The notes under the pieces: model-generated
Database searches by the model: none
What the model was told of the DNA's origin: nothing
What the model saw: only the letters and a program-made list of their open reading frames with translations
Part shown: positions 29,490 to 37,890 of the stretch, piece after piece
Layout of the letters: the number at the start of each line of letters is the position of its first letter
Numbering within the stretch: the stretch's first letter is position 1
DNA from: Marinobacter sp. ELB17
GTDB lineage: Bacteria; Pseudomonadota; Gammaproteobacteria; Pseudomonadales; Oleiphilaceae
Length of the DNA: 56,144 nucleotides
Direction of reading: 5' to 3'
NCBI RefSeq assembly: GCF_000169375.1
Contig: NZ_AAXY01000027.1
Span: 1-56,144, forward strand
Made by a program: the position numbers and the translations under genes

Positions 29490-29562
29490 AAAATGAAATA
29501 CGTACAAACGCGATGCAAAGTCGACAAATATTAGGAGAGATTCCCGGATACCGATGAAGTTC
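29490..29562 (-). pseudogene. Scrap of a second copy of the 656-residue papain-like gene
   Basis: One minus-strand frame reads ESLLIFVDFASRLYVFHF, matching EASLPFAEFASRLCVFHYD near the C-terminus of the protein encoded at 34076-36046. At DNA level a run of about 36 bases starting AATGAAATACG aligns with 34178-34213 with about six differences. No longer similarity was found. The surrounding DNA (29151-29489 and 29563-29793) shows no intact gene; short frames there are unassigned. Confidence 0.6.
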
Positions 29563-29793
29563 TCGTGAAAGGCACAACCTGCCTCTGAAGTTGCGGTTCG
29601 CGGACAGTGCACCACAGTCCGGCCTGAACGCACTAATAAGCGGCGTTTTTTAGGCAATAGGCACCAAGATGAACGATATTTTTCAGGGATGAAGTTTTAT
29701 TACTATAACAATCATAAAGTTACACGGACTGGCTTGCGCTTTGCTTTACCACAGTGGGTGTGTAACTAACTGAAACTTCGGAGACTTACGACA

Positions 29794-30816
29794 ATGAAAA
29801 AACAACTCTTACTGGTCGCCATTGCGACAACCCTCGGTGGCACCCTGATGGCAGGAAGTGTGCAGGCCGCAACCCTGGACGACGTTAAATCAAGGGGGCA
29901 CGTGCAGTGTGGTGTTACCTCCGGTTTGCCGGGTTTCTCCCAGCCAGATGAAAACGGCAACTGGACAGGTATCGATGTGGATACCTGTCGCGCCGTAGCG
30001 GCCGCAGTCTTTGGCAGTGCCGACAAAGTCCAGTTCACGCCGCTGACGGCGAAAGAACGCTTTACCGCGTTGCAGTCTGGTGAAATCGATATTCTTTCAC
30101 GTAACACCACATGGACCCTTACCCGCGATGCCTCCCTGGGCCTCAATTTTGCCGGCACCAACTACTATGACGGCCAAGGTTTTCTGGTCAGCAAATCGTT
30201 AGGCGTAGACAATGCCGAGCAACTGGACGGTGCCACGATCTGTATTCAGGCGGGCACTACAACGGAACTGAATCTGGCGGACTATTTCCGCACCAAGGGT
30301 ATGAAGTTCAACCCTCTGGTATTCGATACCTCCGAACAGACTGTCAGCGGCTTTGCAGCCGGCCGCTGTGATGTTCTGACCTCAGACCGCTCACAGCTGG
30401 CCGCCCTGCGCAGTAAACTGGAAGACCCCAGCAGCGCTGTCATCCTGCCGAACATTATTTCCAAGGAACCTCTTGGCCCTGTCGTTCGCCAGGGAGATGA
30501 CCAATGGTTCAATATCGTGAAATGGACGCTGTTTGTGCAGATCAACGCGGAAGAACTGGGCGTCACCCAGGCCAACGTTTCAGATATGAAGTCGTCCACA
30601 AACCCTGAAATCCAGCGTTTACTCGGCACCACCGGCGACATGGGCGAGAAGCTCGGCGTTCCAGCTGACTTTGGCTTCCGAATCATCCAGACCGTCGGTA
30701 ACTACGGTGAGATGTATGAGCGTAACGTTGGACCAGACACCCCGCTTGGGCTCGACCGCGGTCTAAACGCTTTGTGGAATAATGGCGGTATTATGTACGC
30801 GCCACCGGTTCGTTAA
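29794..30816 (+). CDS. aapJ: General L-amino acid ABC transporter, periplasmic binding protein
   Basis: 340 residues with a signal peptide (MKKQLLLVAIATTLGG...SVQA, cut before ATLDD). AapJ-type features: VKSRGHVQCGVTSGLPGFSQ, GIDVDTCRAVAAAVFG, DILSRNTTWTLTRD and the C-terminal GLDRGLNALWNNGGIMYAPP. It binds a broad range of L-amino acids for the AapQMP translocator encoded next. CGGAG precedes the ATG. A terminator-like hairpin follows. In the island context amino-acid import would relieve loss of Fe-S-dependent biosynthesis (IlvD, LeuC, GOGAT, sulfite reductase). Confidence 0.93.
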   Translation: MKKQLLLVAIATTLGGTLMAGSVQAATLDDVKSRGHVQCGVTSGLPGFSQPDENGNWTGIDVDTCRAVAAAVFGSADKVQFTPLTAKERFTALQSGEIDILSRNTTWTLTRDASLGLNFAGTNYYDGQGFLVSKSLGVDNAEQLDGATICIQAGTTTELNLADYFRTKGMKFNPLVFDTSEQTVSGFAAGRCDVLTSDRSQLAALRSKLEDPSSAVILPNIISKEPLGPVVRQGDDQWFNIVKWTLFVQINAEELGVTQANVSDMKSSTNPEIQRLLGTTGDMGEKLGVPADFGFRIIQTVGNYGEMYERNVGPDTPLGLDRGLNALWNNGGIMYAPPVR

Positions 30817-30872
30817 TACCCGATAGCCATGACATTCCGGTTGCTGCGTGGCCGGAATGTTTGACGTTCAGT

Positions 30873-30898
30873 TGCCCCTGGAATCCAGGGGCATTTTT
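30873..30898 (+). terminator. Hairpin with T-run between aapJ and aapQ (attenuator)
   Basis: TGCCCCTGG (30873-30881), loop AAT, CCAGGGGCA (30885-30893), then TTTTT. A second perfect stem ACATTCCGG/CCGGAATGT lies just before it. A leaky terminator here would give more binding protein than membrane subunits, as is common in such operons. Confidence 0.75.
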
Positions 30899-30909
30899 CG
30901 GGTTAATCT

Positions 30910-32100
30910 ATGAACGAATCCAATATGACTCCTTCAAACGGCTCGCGGCCAAAGCCCTGGAACAACCCCAAGGTACGGATGTTTGTATTTCAGACCCTCG
31001 CGCTGGCAACTGTTTTCTGGTTTGGCTGGACACTGTTCCATAACACCCTGAGCAATATGGAAAGCCGCGGTATTAGCACAGGTTTCGGCTTCCTGGACGA
31101 GACTTCGGGCTTTGGCATCATCATGAGCCTGATTCCCTACGACTCCACCATGACCTATGGCCGCACTTTTTTTGTGGGTCTGCTTAATACTTTGCTTGTG
31201 TCAGCCATGGGTGTTGTAGCGGCTACGATTATCGGTTTTGTTGTTGGTGTAGCACGACTTTCCAGCAACTGGCTAATTGCCAAGTTGGCGCTGGTTTATA
31301 TTGAAACCATTCGTAATATTCCGCTCCTACTGCAAATTTTCTTCTGGTACTTTGCGGTGCTGCAAACTCTTCCCAGCCCGCGTCAAAGCCTTGATGTGGC
31401 TGACATGTTTTTTCTCAGCAATCGTGGCCTTTACTTCCCGACTGCGAGTGCGGAGCCCGGATTTGGCTGGGTAATGGCAGCGTTGATTGTGGGTGTCGCA
31501 GCGGCGGTTTTTGTACACCGCTGGGCTAAGAAACGCCAATTCCGCACTGGCCAGTTGTTTCCGGCCTTACGGGTCGGGGCGGTGCTGATTCTGGCTTTGC
31601 CGCTTCTGATGTTCGTGCTGGTCGGCAGGCCCCTGGTCTGGGAAATGCCGTCACTGACCGGTTTTAACTTTACCGGTGGGGCTTCAATACTGCCGGAGCT
31701 TGCCGCACTCTGGATTGCTCTGTCGCTCTACACCGCCAGTTTTATCGCGGAAATCGTCCGCTCCGGCATTCTGGCGGTAAACCGCGGCCAAACGGAAGCT
31801 GCTAGTGCGCTTGGTCTTAGGTCCAGTTTCACCCTGCGACTGGTCGTCATTCCACAGGCCATGCGGGTCATCATTCCGCCTTTGACCAGCCAATATCTAA
31901 ACCTGGTTAAAAACTCGTCGCTGGCAACCGCGATCGCCTATCCAGACCTGGTATCGGTGTTTATGGGTACTACCCTGAACCAGACAGGACAAGCGGTTGA
32001 GGTGGTGGCCATCACCATGGCTGTTTATCTCACTATCAGCCTGATCATTTCGGGTCTCATGAACATTTATAACCGCGCCGTAGCGCTGCAGGAGCGATGA
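30910..32100 (+). CDS. aapQ: General L-amino acid ABC transporter, permease
   Basis: 396 residues, AapQ-type permease. Several transmembrane segments are visible, beginning FQTLALATVFWFGWTLFHNT and including TLLVSAMGVVAATIIGFVVG. The cytoplasmic coupling loop is VNRGQTEAASALGLRSSFTL followed by RLVVIPQAMRVIIPPLTSQY. Weak ribosome-binding site at this ATG; an ATG at 30925 is possible. Stop overlaps aapM start, so translation is coupled. Confidence 0.92.
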   Translation: MNESNMTPSNGSRPKPWNNPKVRMFVFQTLALATVFWFGWTLFHNTLSNMESRGISTGFGFLDETSGFGIIMSLIPYDSTMTYGRTFFVGLLNTLLVSAMGVVAATIIGFVVGVARLSSNWLIAKLALVYIETIRNIPLLLQIFFWYFAVLQTLPSPRQSLDVADMFFLSNRGLYFPTASAEPGFGWVMAALIVGVAAAVFVHRWAKKRQFRTGQLFPALRVGAVLILALPLLMFVLVGRPLVWEMPSLTGFNFTGGASILPELAALWIALSLYTASFIAEIVRSGILAVNRGQTEAASALGLRSSFTLRLVVIPQAMRVIIPPLTSQYLNLVKNSSLATAIAYPDLVSVFMGTTLNQTGQAVEVVAITMAVYLTISLIISGLMNIYNRAVALQER

Positions 32101-33185
32101 TGAGTCTTCCATCGGAATTGCCGCCCCGTCAGGACATCGGTGTTATTGGCTGGGTGCGTAAAAACCTGTTCTCAACCTGGTACAACATTGTGCTGACGCT
32201 GGTAGCCGCCTATCTGGTGATTACGAGCGCGGGGCCGCTGCTGAACTGGGTGATTCTTGAAGCGACGTTCACCGGCGAAAGTGCGTCTGACTGCAGTGGT
32301 GAAGGCGCTTGCTGGCTGTTTATCGGTCAACGGTTGAACTTCTTTATCTACGGATTTTATCCCGACGCCTTGCAATGGCGCGTTGACATCATGTTCGGCC
32401 TGCTCGCGGTGGCCTTCGTGCCTCAGTTCATCGAGCGCTTCCCGCGCCGCAAGTGGTTCGGTATCTTCGGGCTGACCGGCCTGCCGCTGATCGGATACAT
32501 CCTGATCCCCGGTGGCTGGTTTGGACTGGAAGAAGTTCAAAGCAGTAGATGGGGCGGCCTGATGCTGACGTTGATTCTCGCTTACGTAGGGATCCTCGCC
32601 GCATTGCCAATAGGTACCATACTGGCACTGGGGCGTCGCTCCGATATGCCGATTATTCGCGGCATGTGCGTCGTTTTCATTGAAGTCTGGCGAGCCGTGC
32701 CGTTGATTACAGTGCTGTTCATGGCGTCCGTGATGCTACCCCTATTCCTGCCGGACGGGGTCAACTTTGAAAAGCTGATGCGGGCGTTGATCGGTATCAC
32801 TCTCTGGCAATCGGCCTATATGGCAGAGGTAGTACGAGGCGGCCTGCAAGCAATCCCGAAAGGCCAGTATGAGGCTGCCAGCGCTCTGGGACTGGGCTAT
32901 TGGCGCAAGACCGGGCTGGTGGTATTGCCGCAGGCACTCACACTGGTGATCCCCGGTATCGTTAACACCTTCATTTCCCTGTTCAAAGACACCACACTGG
33001 TCCTCATTATTGGCCTGTTCGATATTCTGGGAGCGGTGCAGTCGACCATCACTGACCCGGCCTGGCGCAACGTCACTACGGAAGGTTATGTCTTTGTGGC
33101 CTTCTGTTTCTGGATTTTCTGTTTCGGCATGTCCCGTTACAGCCAGAACCTTGAACGAAAACTCGACACTGGCCATAAATCTTGA
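32097..33185 (+). CDS. aapM: General L-amino acid ABC transporter, permease
   Basis: 362 residues. Second permease; membrane segments such as WYNIVLTLVAAYLVITSAG, coupling loop GLQAIPKGQYEAASALGLGY and PQALTLVIPGIVNTFISLFK are typical of AapM. Two adjacent ATGs (32097, 32100) follow GGAG. Overlaps aapQ by 4 nt and precedes aapP by 12 bp. Confidence 0.92.
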   Translation: MMSLPSELPPRQDIGVIGWVRKNLFSTWYNIVLTLVAAYLVITSAGPLLNWVILEATFTGESASDCSGEGACWLFIGQRLNFFIYGFYPDALQWRVDIMFGLLAVAFVPQFIERFPRRKWFGIFGLTGLPLIGYILIPGGWFGLEEVQSSRWGGLMLTLILAYVGILAALPIGTILALGRRSDMPIIRGMCVVFIEVWRAVPLITVLFMASVMLPLFLPDGVNFEKLMRALIGITLWQSAYMAEVVRGGLQAIPKGQYEAASALGLGYWRKTGLVVLPQALTLVIPGIVNTFISLFKDTTLVLIIGLFDILGAVQSTITDPAWRNVTTEGYVFVAFCFWIFCFGMSRYSQNLERKLDTGHKS

Positions 33186-33197
33186 CGGGACACCAAC

Positions 33198-34007
33198 ATG
33201 ACTGAGCACAACACTGCACAAAATCCGGAGAGTGCGCGCACCGCTCCGGTTGAATTGACCAAGCGCACTGACGAGACCATTATCAAGGTCGCCGACATGC
33301 ATAAATGGTACGGCACCTTTCACGTACTCAAGGGTCTGAACCTTGATGTGAAGGAAGGTGAGCGGATCGTTATTTGTGGACCTTCTGGTTCAGGAAAATC
33401 GACATTTATCCGGTGTATAAACCGGCTGGAAGAACACCAGCGCGGTCAGATCATTGTGGACGGTGTCGAGATTACTGACGATGTGAAGCAGATCGACACC
33501 GTGCGCAAGGAAGTCGGCATGGTGTTCCAGCACTTCAACCTGTTTCCGCACCTGACCGTGCTAGAGAACTGCTGTTTAGCGCCGCTGTGGGTGCGCAAGG
33601 TACCCAAGCGGGAAGCTCTCGCCACCGCTATGGAATATCTAGATCGAGTGAAGATTCCGGAGCAGGCGGACAAATACCCAGGTCAACTTTCCGGTGGCCA
33701 ACAACAGCGCGTTGCCATTGCCCGGGCGCTGTGCATGAAGCCAAAAATTATGCTGTTTGACGAACCCACCTCGGCGCTGGACCCGGAAATGATCAAAGAA
33801 GTACTGGATGTGATGATTGAACTGGCAGGCAGTGGCATGACCATGATTTGTGTCACCCACGAGATGGGTTTTGCTAAAACCGTAGCGGACCGGGTGATCT
33901 TCATGGACCAAGGCGAGATTGTTGAGGTGGCGCCGCCGGAGGAGTTCTTCTCGAACCCCAAAGAAGCACGGACCCAGCAATTTCTGAATCAGATTTTACA
34001 GCACTGA
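33198..34007 (+). CDS. aapP: General L-amino acid ABC transporter, ATPase
   Basis: 269 residues. ABC ATPase with Walker A GPSGSGKSTFIRCINRLE, Q-loop MVFQHFNLFPHLTVLENC, signature LSGGQQQRVAIARALCM, Walker B IMLFDEPTSALDPEM and switch VTHEMGFAKTVADRV. Closest in style to AapP/GlnQ. Last gene of the operon; it converges on the 656-residue gene, with a small stem (CTTCTCCCT...AGGGAAG) in the 68-bp gap. Confidence 0.94.
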   Translation: MTEHNTAQNPESARTAPVELTKRTDETIIKVADMHKWYGTFHVLKGLNLDVKEGERIVICGPSGSGKSTFIRCINRLEEHQRGQIIVDGVEITDDVKQIDTVRKEVGMVFQHFNLFPHLTVLENCCLAPLWVRKVPKREALATAMEYLDRVKIPEQADKYPGQLSGGQQQRVAIARALCMKPKIMLFDEPTSALDPEMIKEVLDVMIELAGSGMTMICVTHEMGFAKTVADRVIFMDQGEIVEVAPPEEFFSNPKEARTQQFLNQILQH

Positions 34008-34075
34008 TTCGCAGGCTACTGATGACAACAGACGCCGTTGCTAGAGCTTCTCCCTAAAGGGAAGTTGCCCGCGTT

Positions 34076-36046
34076 TTACTCATAACCGGCAGCCCAACTG
34101 GTGCGGCCGAGTTCTGTTGCGCGTGCGACGTCTGTTTCAGGTACAACGGATAGGTCTCCCAGTTCCCTCGAGTCGTAATGAAATACGCACAAACGTGACG
34201 CAAATTCGGCGAATGGCAGCGATGCTTCGCCATGCCGCTCTCCATTGCTTTGAGTCGAGCAGTTAATCCCCTGCCCCCAATCCTGGCCGCTGTCGTTATT
34301 GGGGTTATAAAAGTAGATGCGCATCTCGCTAAGGCGATCAAGGCTGACGCGGATGATGGTTATGGCGTGGCGCCCCACAAGGCGCCCGCCACTGTCGGTG
34401 ACTGCAATACCGGCCGGTTGCGGATGTATAACAGGTATGCTGCCGTTGTAATAAGGGTGATAACAGGCGTAGAAATGACGTATAAAGTACGGATAATCAT
34501 GAATTTTCCCTGTCTCATAGCTAATAACGCTAAGGAAATCCTGCCCTACCCACCAACCGTACATTTCCGGGTTAATCCAGCGATGCAAATCATCGTCGCG
34601 CTCGCCGCACAAGCGGCCCATCTCCGCATAAATGCGATCAAGATGTGGCACCAGAATCAGTGAAACCGGGTCCACATCGGTGGGCGACTCTTTGGCAAGA
34701 CCTGGTTCCAGGTGCTGTGAGGTAATTCGCTGACCTTCGAAGCGCATGATGACATCGTCATCGCGGGCAGCCCAGGCGACCAACTGCAATAGAAAATCGG
34801 CGTCGTTGAAGGCCCACATGGAAAGACCAATGACCGACTGACACGTCGGGTTATTACCTTGGCCAACACCCAGCGGTTGCCCAAGAAGGTTCAATACACC
34901 GGCGAGTAAATACACCCTTGGCGGGTGGGTGTCACCAAAAACCTCGCGCAGAGCACTAGCTGCTACCGGGCAAAGTTTCAGTTCAAGCTGCCGCCAAAGG
35001 CCGGACGCTACAGGCGGTGTGAACAGGCCACCACGTTCAAGAAACATAGCCAGGCCGTATACTGCCTGGCAGGTTTCCGGGTGTACAACCTGGTCGATCA
35101 GCTCAAAAACAATCTCTTGGTAGCATTGAAGAACATCAATGCCGGTGCTGCTCAGGCCCAACGCCAAAGGTATGATGTCATCCTGAAGCCCCCGCAGATG
35201 CCGCAAAAGCATAGGGTGGTAGGGAGAAACCATGCCCGTTTCATGCATTGCTTTGGCAAAGCCCTGCGCCTCTTCCGACAGTGCTGCCTCGTCCATAGCG
35301 GCGAGGCGTTCGCTGTAAACGGCAAAACCCGGGTCATCACGACAGCCTTTCGCTGGGCCGAACAAAGCCCGGACGAGACGCGCGGCCTTGTCCATCCCTT
35401 CGGTCTCTATGTTCGGGTCAAACAGGCATTTTGCAATCTGGCCGACCATCTGCTTGATACTGCCTGTCTGTATGGGGCGCTGGGCTAGCAACCGACGCAC
35501 TTCGTCCACCAAACTGTCGAGAATGCTCTCGTAGCCAAGTCTGTTGAGCAAATATTGGTAGAGAGAGTTGACGATCTGCCCTAGCTCCTGCGGCCGCTCC
35601 CGATCGGCTTCGCTCATCTGGCCAGACAGCAAGTCCAGGTTCAACGCCGTTACTTGGGTCAGAAAGCGCCTGGCCTGCTCTGCCGAAATTCCGCGATGAC
35701 GGTAATCACCCATAGCCACGGCAAGTAGGCGAAGCTCACTCAAGGCTTCGATAGACGTGTAGTCTGGCGCTCCCAGACGTAACGTGCGTACGGCAATTGC
35801 GGGCCGCAGAATAGCAGGTTGGCCCCAATCACCGTTGGTAAATATGCCCTTGGTTTCCATTGCCGGTACTCGGGCGTAAAGCGCATCCAGTCCGCCAGGA
35901 GCCTCCATAACGTGAAGTGCCGCTGCCAGTACCTCCCTGTTAGACGCCATTCGGTCAGTCTGGCGTGCAATCGCAAGCCGTTCCAGCGTCTCGTCAAAAC
36001 TTGCTACTAGAGCGATGGTATCTCGGTCAAAACAGGTGACAGTCAA
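34076..36046 (-). CDS. Unrecognised 656-residue protein with a papain-like Cys/His/Asn arrangement
   Basis: I do not recognise this family. The first ~380 residues look helical and lack signal peptide or membrane segments. The C-terminal third carries what resembles a papain-fold active site: GNNPTCQSVIGLSMWAF (C402), GRHAITIIRVSL (H560) and IYFYNPNNDSGQDWGQG (N581-N584). The roughly 20-residue His-to-Asn spacing and trailing DxG-xWG are as in C1-type peptidases. It could be a peptidase, amidase or acyl-transferring enzyme. TTG start with AAGGAAA upstream. Divergent from an ATP-grasp ligase gene 304 bp away, which suggests they work on the same compound. A scrap of a second copy is at 29490-29562, beside the dead marR. 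Confidence 0.75.
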   Translation of the reverse strand: MTVTCFDRDTIALVASFDETLERLAIARQTDRMASNREVLAAALHVMEAPGGLDALYARVPAMETKGIFTNGDWGQPAILRPAIAVRTLRLGAPDYTSIEALSELRLLAVAMGDYRHRGISAEQARRFLTQVTALNLDLLSGQMSEADRERPQELGQIVNSLYQYLLNRLGYESILDSLVDEVRRLLAQRPIQTGSIKQMVGQIAKCLFDPNIETEGMDKAARLVRALFGPAKGCRDDPGFAVYSERLAAMDEAALSEEAQGFAKAMHETGMVSPYHPMLLRHLRGLQDDIIPLALGLSSTGIDVLQCYQEIVFELIDQVVHPETCQAVYGLAMFLERGGLFTPPVASGLWRQLELKLCPVAASALREVFGDTHPPRVYLLAGVLNLLGQPLGVGQGNNPTCQSVIGLSMWAFNDADFLLQLVAWAARDDDVIMRFEGQRITSQHLEPGLAKESPTDVDPVSLILVPHLDRIYAEMGRLCGERDDDLHRWINPEMYGWWVGQDFLSVISYETGKIHDYPYFIRHFYACYHPYYNGSIPVIHPQPAGIAVTDSGGRLVGRHAITIIRVSLDRLSEMRIYFYNPNNDSGQDWGQGINCSTQSNGERHGEASLPFAEFASRLCVFHYDSRELGDLSVVPETDVARATELGRTSWAAGYE

Positions 36047-36350
36047 AATATTTTCCTTGCCTACTCAACAGGCTGCTCGGGCTCGCCCAAAGATGCTCTT
36101 ATGGCGCTAAGGAAGCAATTGATTCCGGCGCTTTCGTTTCAATTTGTGACTATACCGTCTATATTAAGGCAGACGATTACAACCAGTGACCTTTTAAAGC
36201 CGCGCAGTGAGAACGTCTTCAGTCTAAGTGTCTCGCCTAATTTCAGGTTGCTCAACCTCCTTCATAAACGAAATTATTTAACGGCTCGGTTTCCATTTTG
36301 CGCTCCAAATCCAGCGCAGTTTTTAGACACGCCTTCAAGGAGCACGTCGA
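36047..36350. other. Intergenic region between the divergent 656-residue gene and the ATP-grasp gene
   Basis: 304 bp that must hold both promoters. No copy of the MarR operator consensus, no convincing -35/-10 pair at good spacing and no hairpin were found by eye. Short open frames here have no protein-like features. Confidence 0.5.
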
Positions 36351-37658
36351 ATGTCAATAACATCTGAGAGAGAGCTATCCCAATCGGTAACAGCCTGGCT
36401 TGACCCGGAAATGGACTCGGTTAAAGGTACCGAAACTCCCAAAGATCCGAACAAAGGCTACATTGCACTGCTTGGCTGGAGTGTGAATGCAATCAAGGCC
36501 GCGCAAAAGTTCGACCGCCGCTACATCGTAATTGCCCCGGATTGGGCTGCTGATTTTTGTACGGCAAACAAGATTCCTTTCATCGCCTGGGATTTTCTCC
36601 GCTTGAATGATCGGTCCCTGGAGATCGCAAAAAGGCTCCAGGCGGAAGGTGTTGATGTGGCAATACCGCTGTTCGAAGAAACCGTCGAATGGTCCGGTGC
36701 CATCAACTCCGTCTTGCTGAACAGCCCCCGCATGTTCGGACAGTCCATCTTGTTCCGCGACAAATCACTGATGAAGCGCCGCGCTCAACTGGGCGGCATT
36801 CGCGTCGGGATCTTTGAGGAAGCACACGATAAAGAAGACATCGTTCGCTTCATGAAGCGTGTTAACCAGACTTTGCTGAAGCTTGACGGTGACCCGGATG
36901 ACCCGATTCACGTCAAAGCATTCGACAAGGCCGGTTGTCTAGGCCACAGGATGATCCGCAAGGTTGAAGAAATCGACTACATACCTGCCGAAGATTACCC
37001 CCTGCTGATGGAAAGTCACCTGGATGGTTGGGAATTTGCCGTCGAAGCCTGGATCCACGACGGAAAAGTCAAGTTTCTGAATATTTCCGAATACGTGACC
37101 TTGGGTTATTCGGTGTTTGTTCCTGCGACCGATCAACTGGAAAGCTGGCGCAACGCGATCACCAAGCAGATCGAGTTGCTGGTTAAAACCTTCGACATTC
37201 AGTTCGGTTTTATTCACCCCGAGTACTTCGTAACGGCTGACGGCGAAATGTACTTTGGCGAGGTTGCTTACCGCCCGCCCGGCTTCAAGGCCTTCGAATT
37301 GATAGAGCGAGCTTACGGATTCAGCGCTTACCAAGCCTCAATGCTGGTATTTGACCCCAAGAGCACGAAAGAGGAAGTGGATGCCTTTTTCCCGCGGGAA
37401 GTGGTTGATGCAAAATGCTACGCAGGTTGCTTCGGTGTCTACCCAAGGCGTCGTGTGGTCAGCAAGCTGGAAATGCCCAGTGCAACGGTTGATCACCCCT
37501 ACTTCGAGTCTCACGAATTGGTCGCACCGACGGAAGAGACAGTTCCTGACCGGTCAGCTTTCGGAACGCATTGGGGCCTGATTTTCTTCACAGGTGATGA
37601 TCCCATCAAAATGCGGGACCTGCTGAAAGCCCAGGAAGATCTGGACTTCTACGTTTAA
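36351..37658 (+). CDS. ATP-grasp carboxylate-amine/thiol ligase-like protein
   Basis: 435 residues. Domain order fits ATP-grasp enzymes: N-terminal pre-grasp fold (GYIALLGWSVNAIKAAQKFD), RDKSLMKRRAQLGGIRVGIF at about 136-155, the phosphate-contacting segment HVKAFDKAGCLG (187-198), adenine-side residues LLMESHLDGWEFAVEAW, and the metal-binding GEVAYRPPG (E304, R308). Such ligases join a carboxylate to an amine or thiol through an acyl-phosphate. The substrate is unknown. AAGGAG lies 8 nt before the ATG. Paired divergently with the papain-like gene and followed by a strong terminator, so it is monocistronic. It might build, detoxify or modify a small peptide-like compound (inference). Confidence 0.85.
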   Translation: MSITSERELSQSVTAWLDPEMDSVKGTETPKDPNKGYIALLGWSVNAIKAAQKFDRRYIVIAPDWAADFCTANKIPFIAWDFLRLNDRSLEIAKRLQAEGVDVAIPLFEETVEWSGAINSVLLNSPRMFGQSILFRDKSLMKRRAQLGGIRVGIFEEAHDKEDIVRFMKRVNQTLLKLDGDPDDPIHVKAFDKAGCLGHRMIRKVEEIDYIPAEDYPLLMESHLDGWEFAVEAWIHDGKVKFLNISEYVTLGYSVFVPATDQLESWRNAITKQIELLVKTFDIQFGFIHPEYFVTADGEMYFGEVAYRPPGFKAFELIERAYGFSAYQASMLVFDPKSTKEEVDAFFPREVVDAKCYAGCFGVYPRRRVVSKLEMPSATVDHPYFESHELVAPTEETVPDRSAFGTHWGLIFFTGDDPIKMRDLLKAQEDLDFYV

Positions 37659-37669
37659 GGGTTTGGCTT

Positions 37670-37709
37670 AATCTGCCTGGTTTCCCCATTGGAAAACCAG
37701 GCAGATTTT
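37670..37709 (+). terminator. Strong rho-independent terminator after the ATP-grasp gene
   Basis: A 14-bp perfect stem, AATCTGCCTGGTTT (37670-37683) with AAACCAGGCAGATT (37694-37707), followed by a short T-run; the A-rich left foot lets it work from both sides. The DNA from 37710 to 37890 holds only a small dyad (GATCATGCA...TGATC) and no gene. Confidence 0.85.
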
Positions 37710-37890
37710 CAATTTTCAACAATTTACTCTACTAGCCTGATCATGCATTTCAATGATCACTTTCCGCTTTTAAAGACCGCGCCCTCTTAATTTAGTGATC
37801 GTTCTTGAGGAAAGCCTGGGTGCGGCTTTTTGTGAATCGTTTGCTGGCAACCCCGTTTAGCTTGGGAGTCTGCGTAGCGAGCCGTGCCTG

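Noticed and set aside
29179..29577. 132-codon minus-strand frame near aapJ
   Set aside because: The meaningful similarity (to the 656-residue protein) is in another frame of the same strand; this frame itself looks random.
34008..34075. Terminator between aapP and the 656-residue gene
   Set aside because: The stem CTTCTCCCT/AGGGAAG is imperfect and lacks a T-run, so it was noted but not called.
36101..36367. 88-codon plus-strand frame upstream of the ATP-grasp gene
   Set aside because: No ribosome-binding site, overlaps the true start, and no protein-like pattern; more likely promoter DNA.
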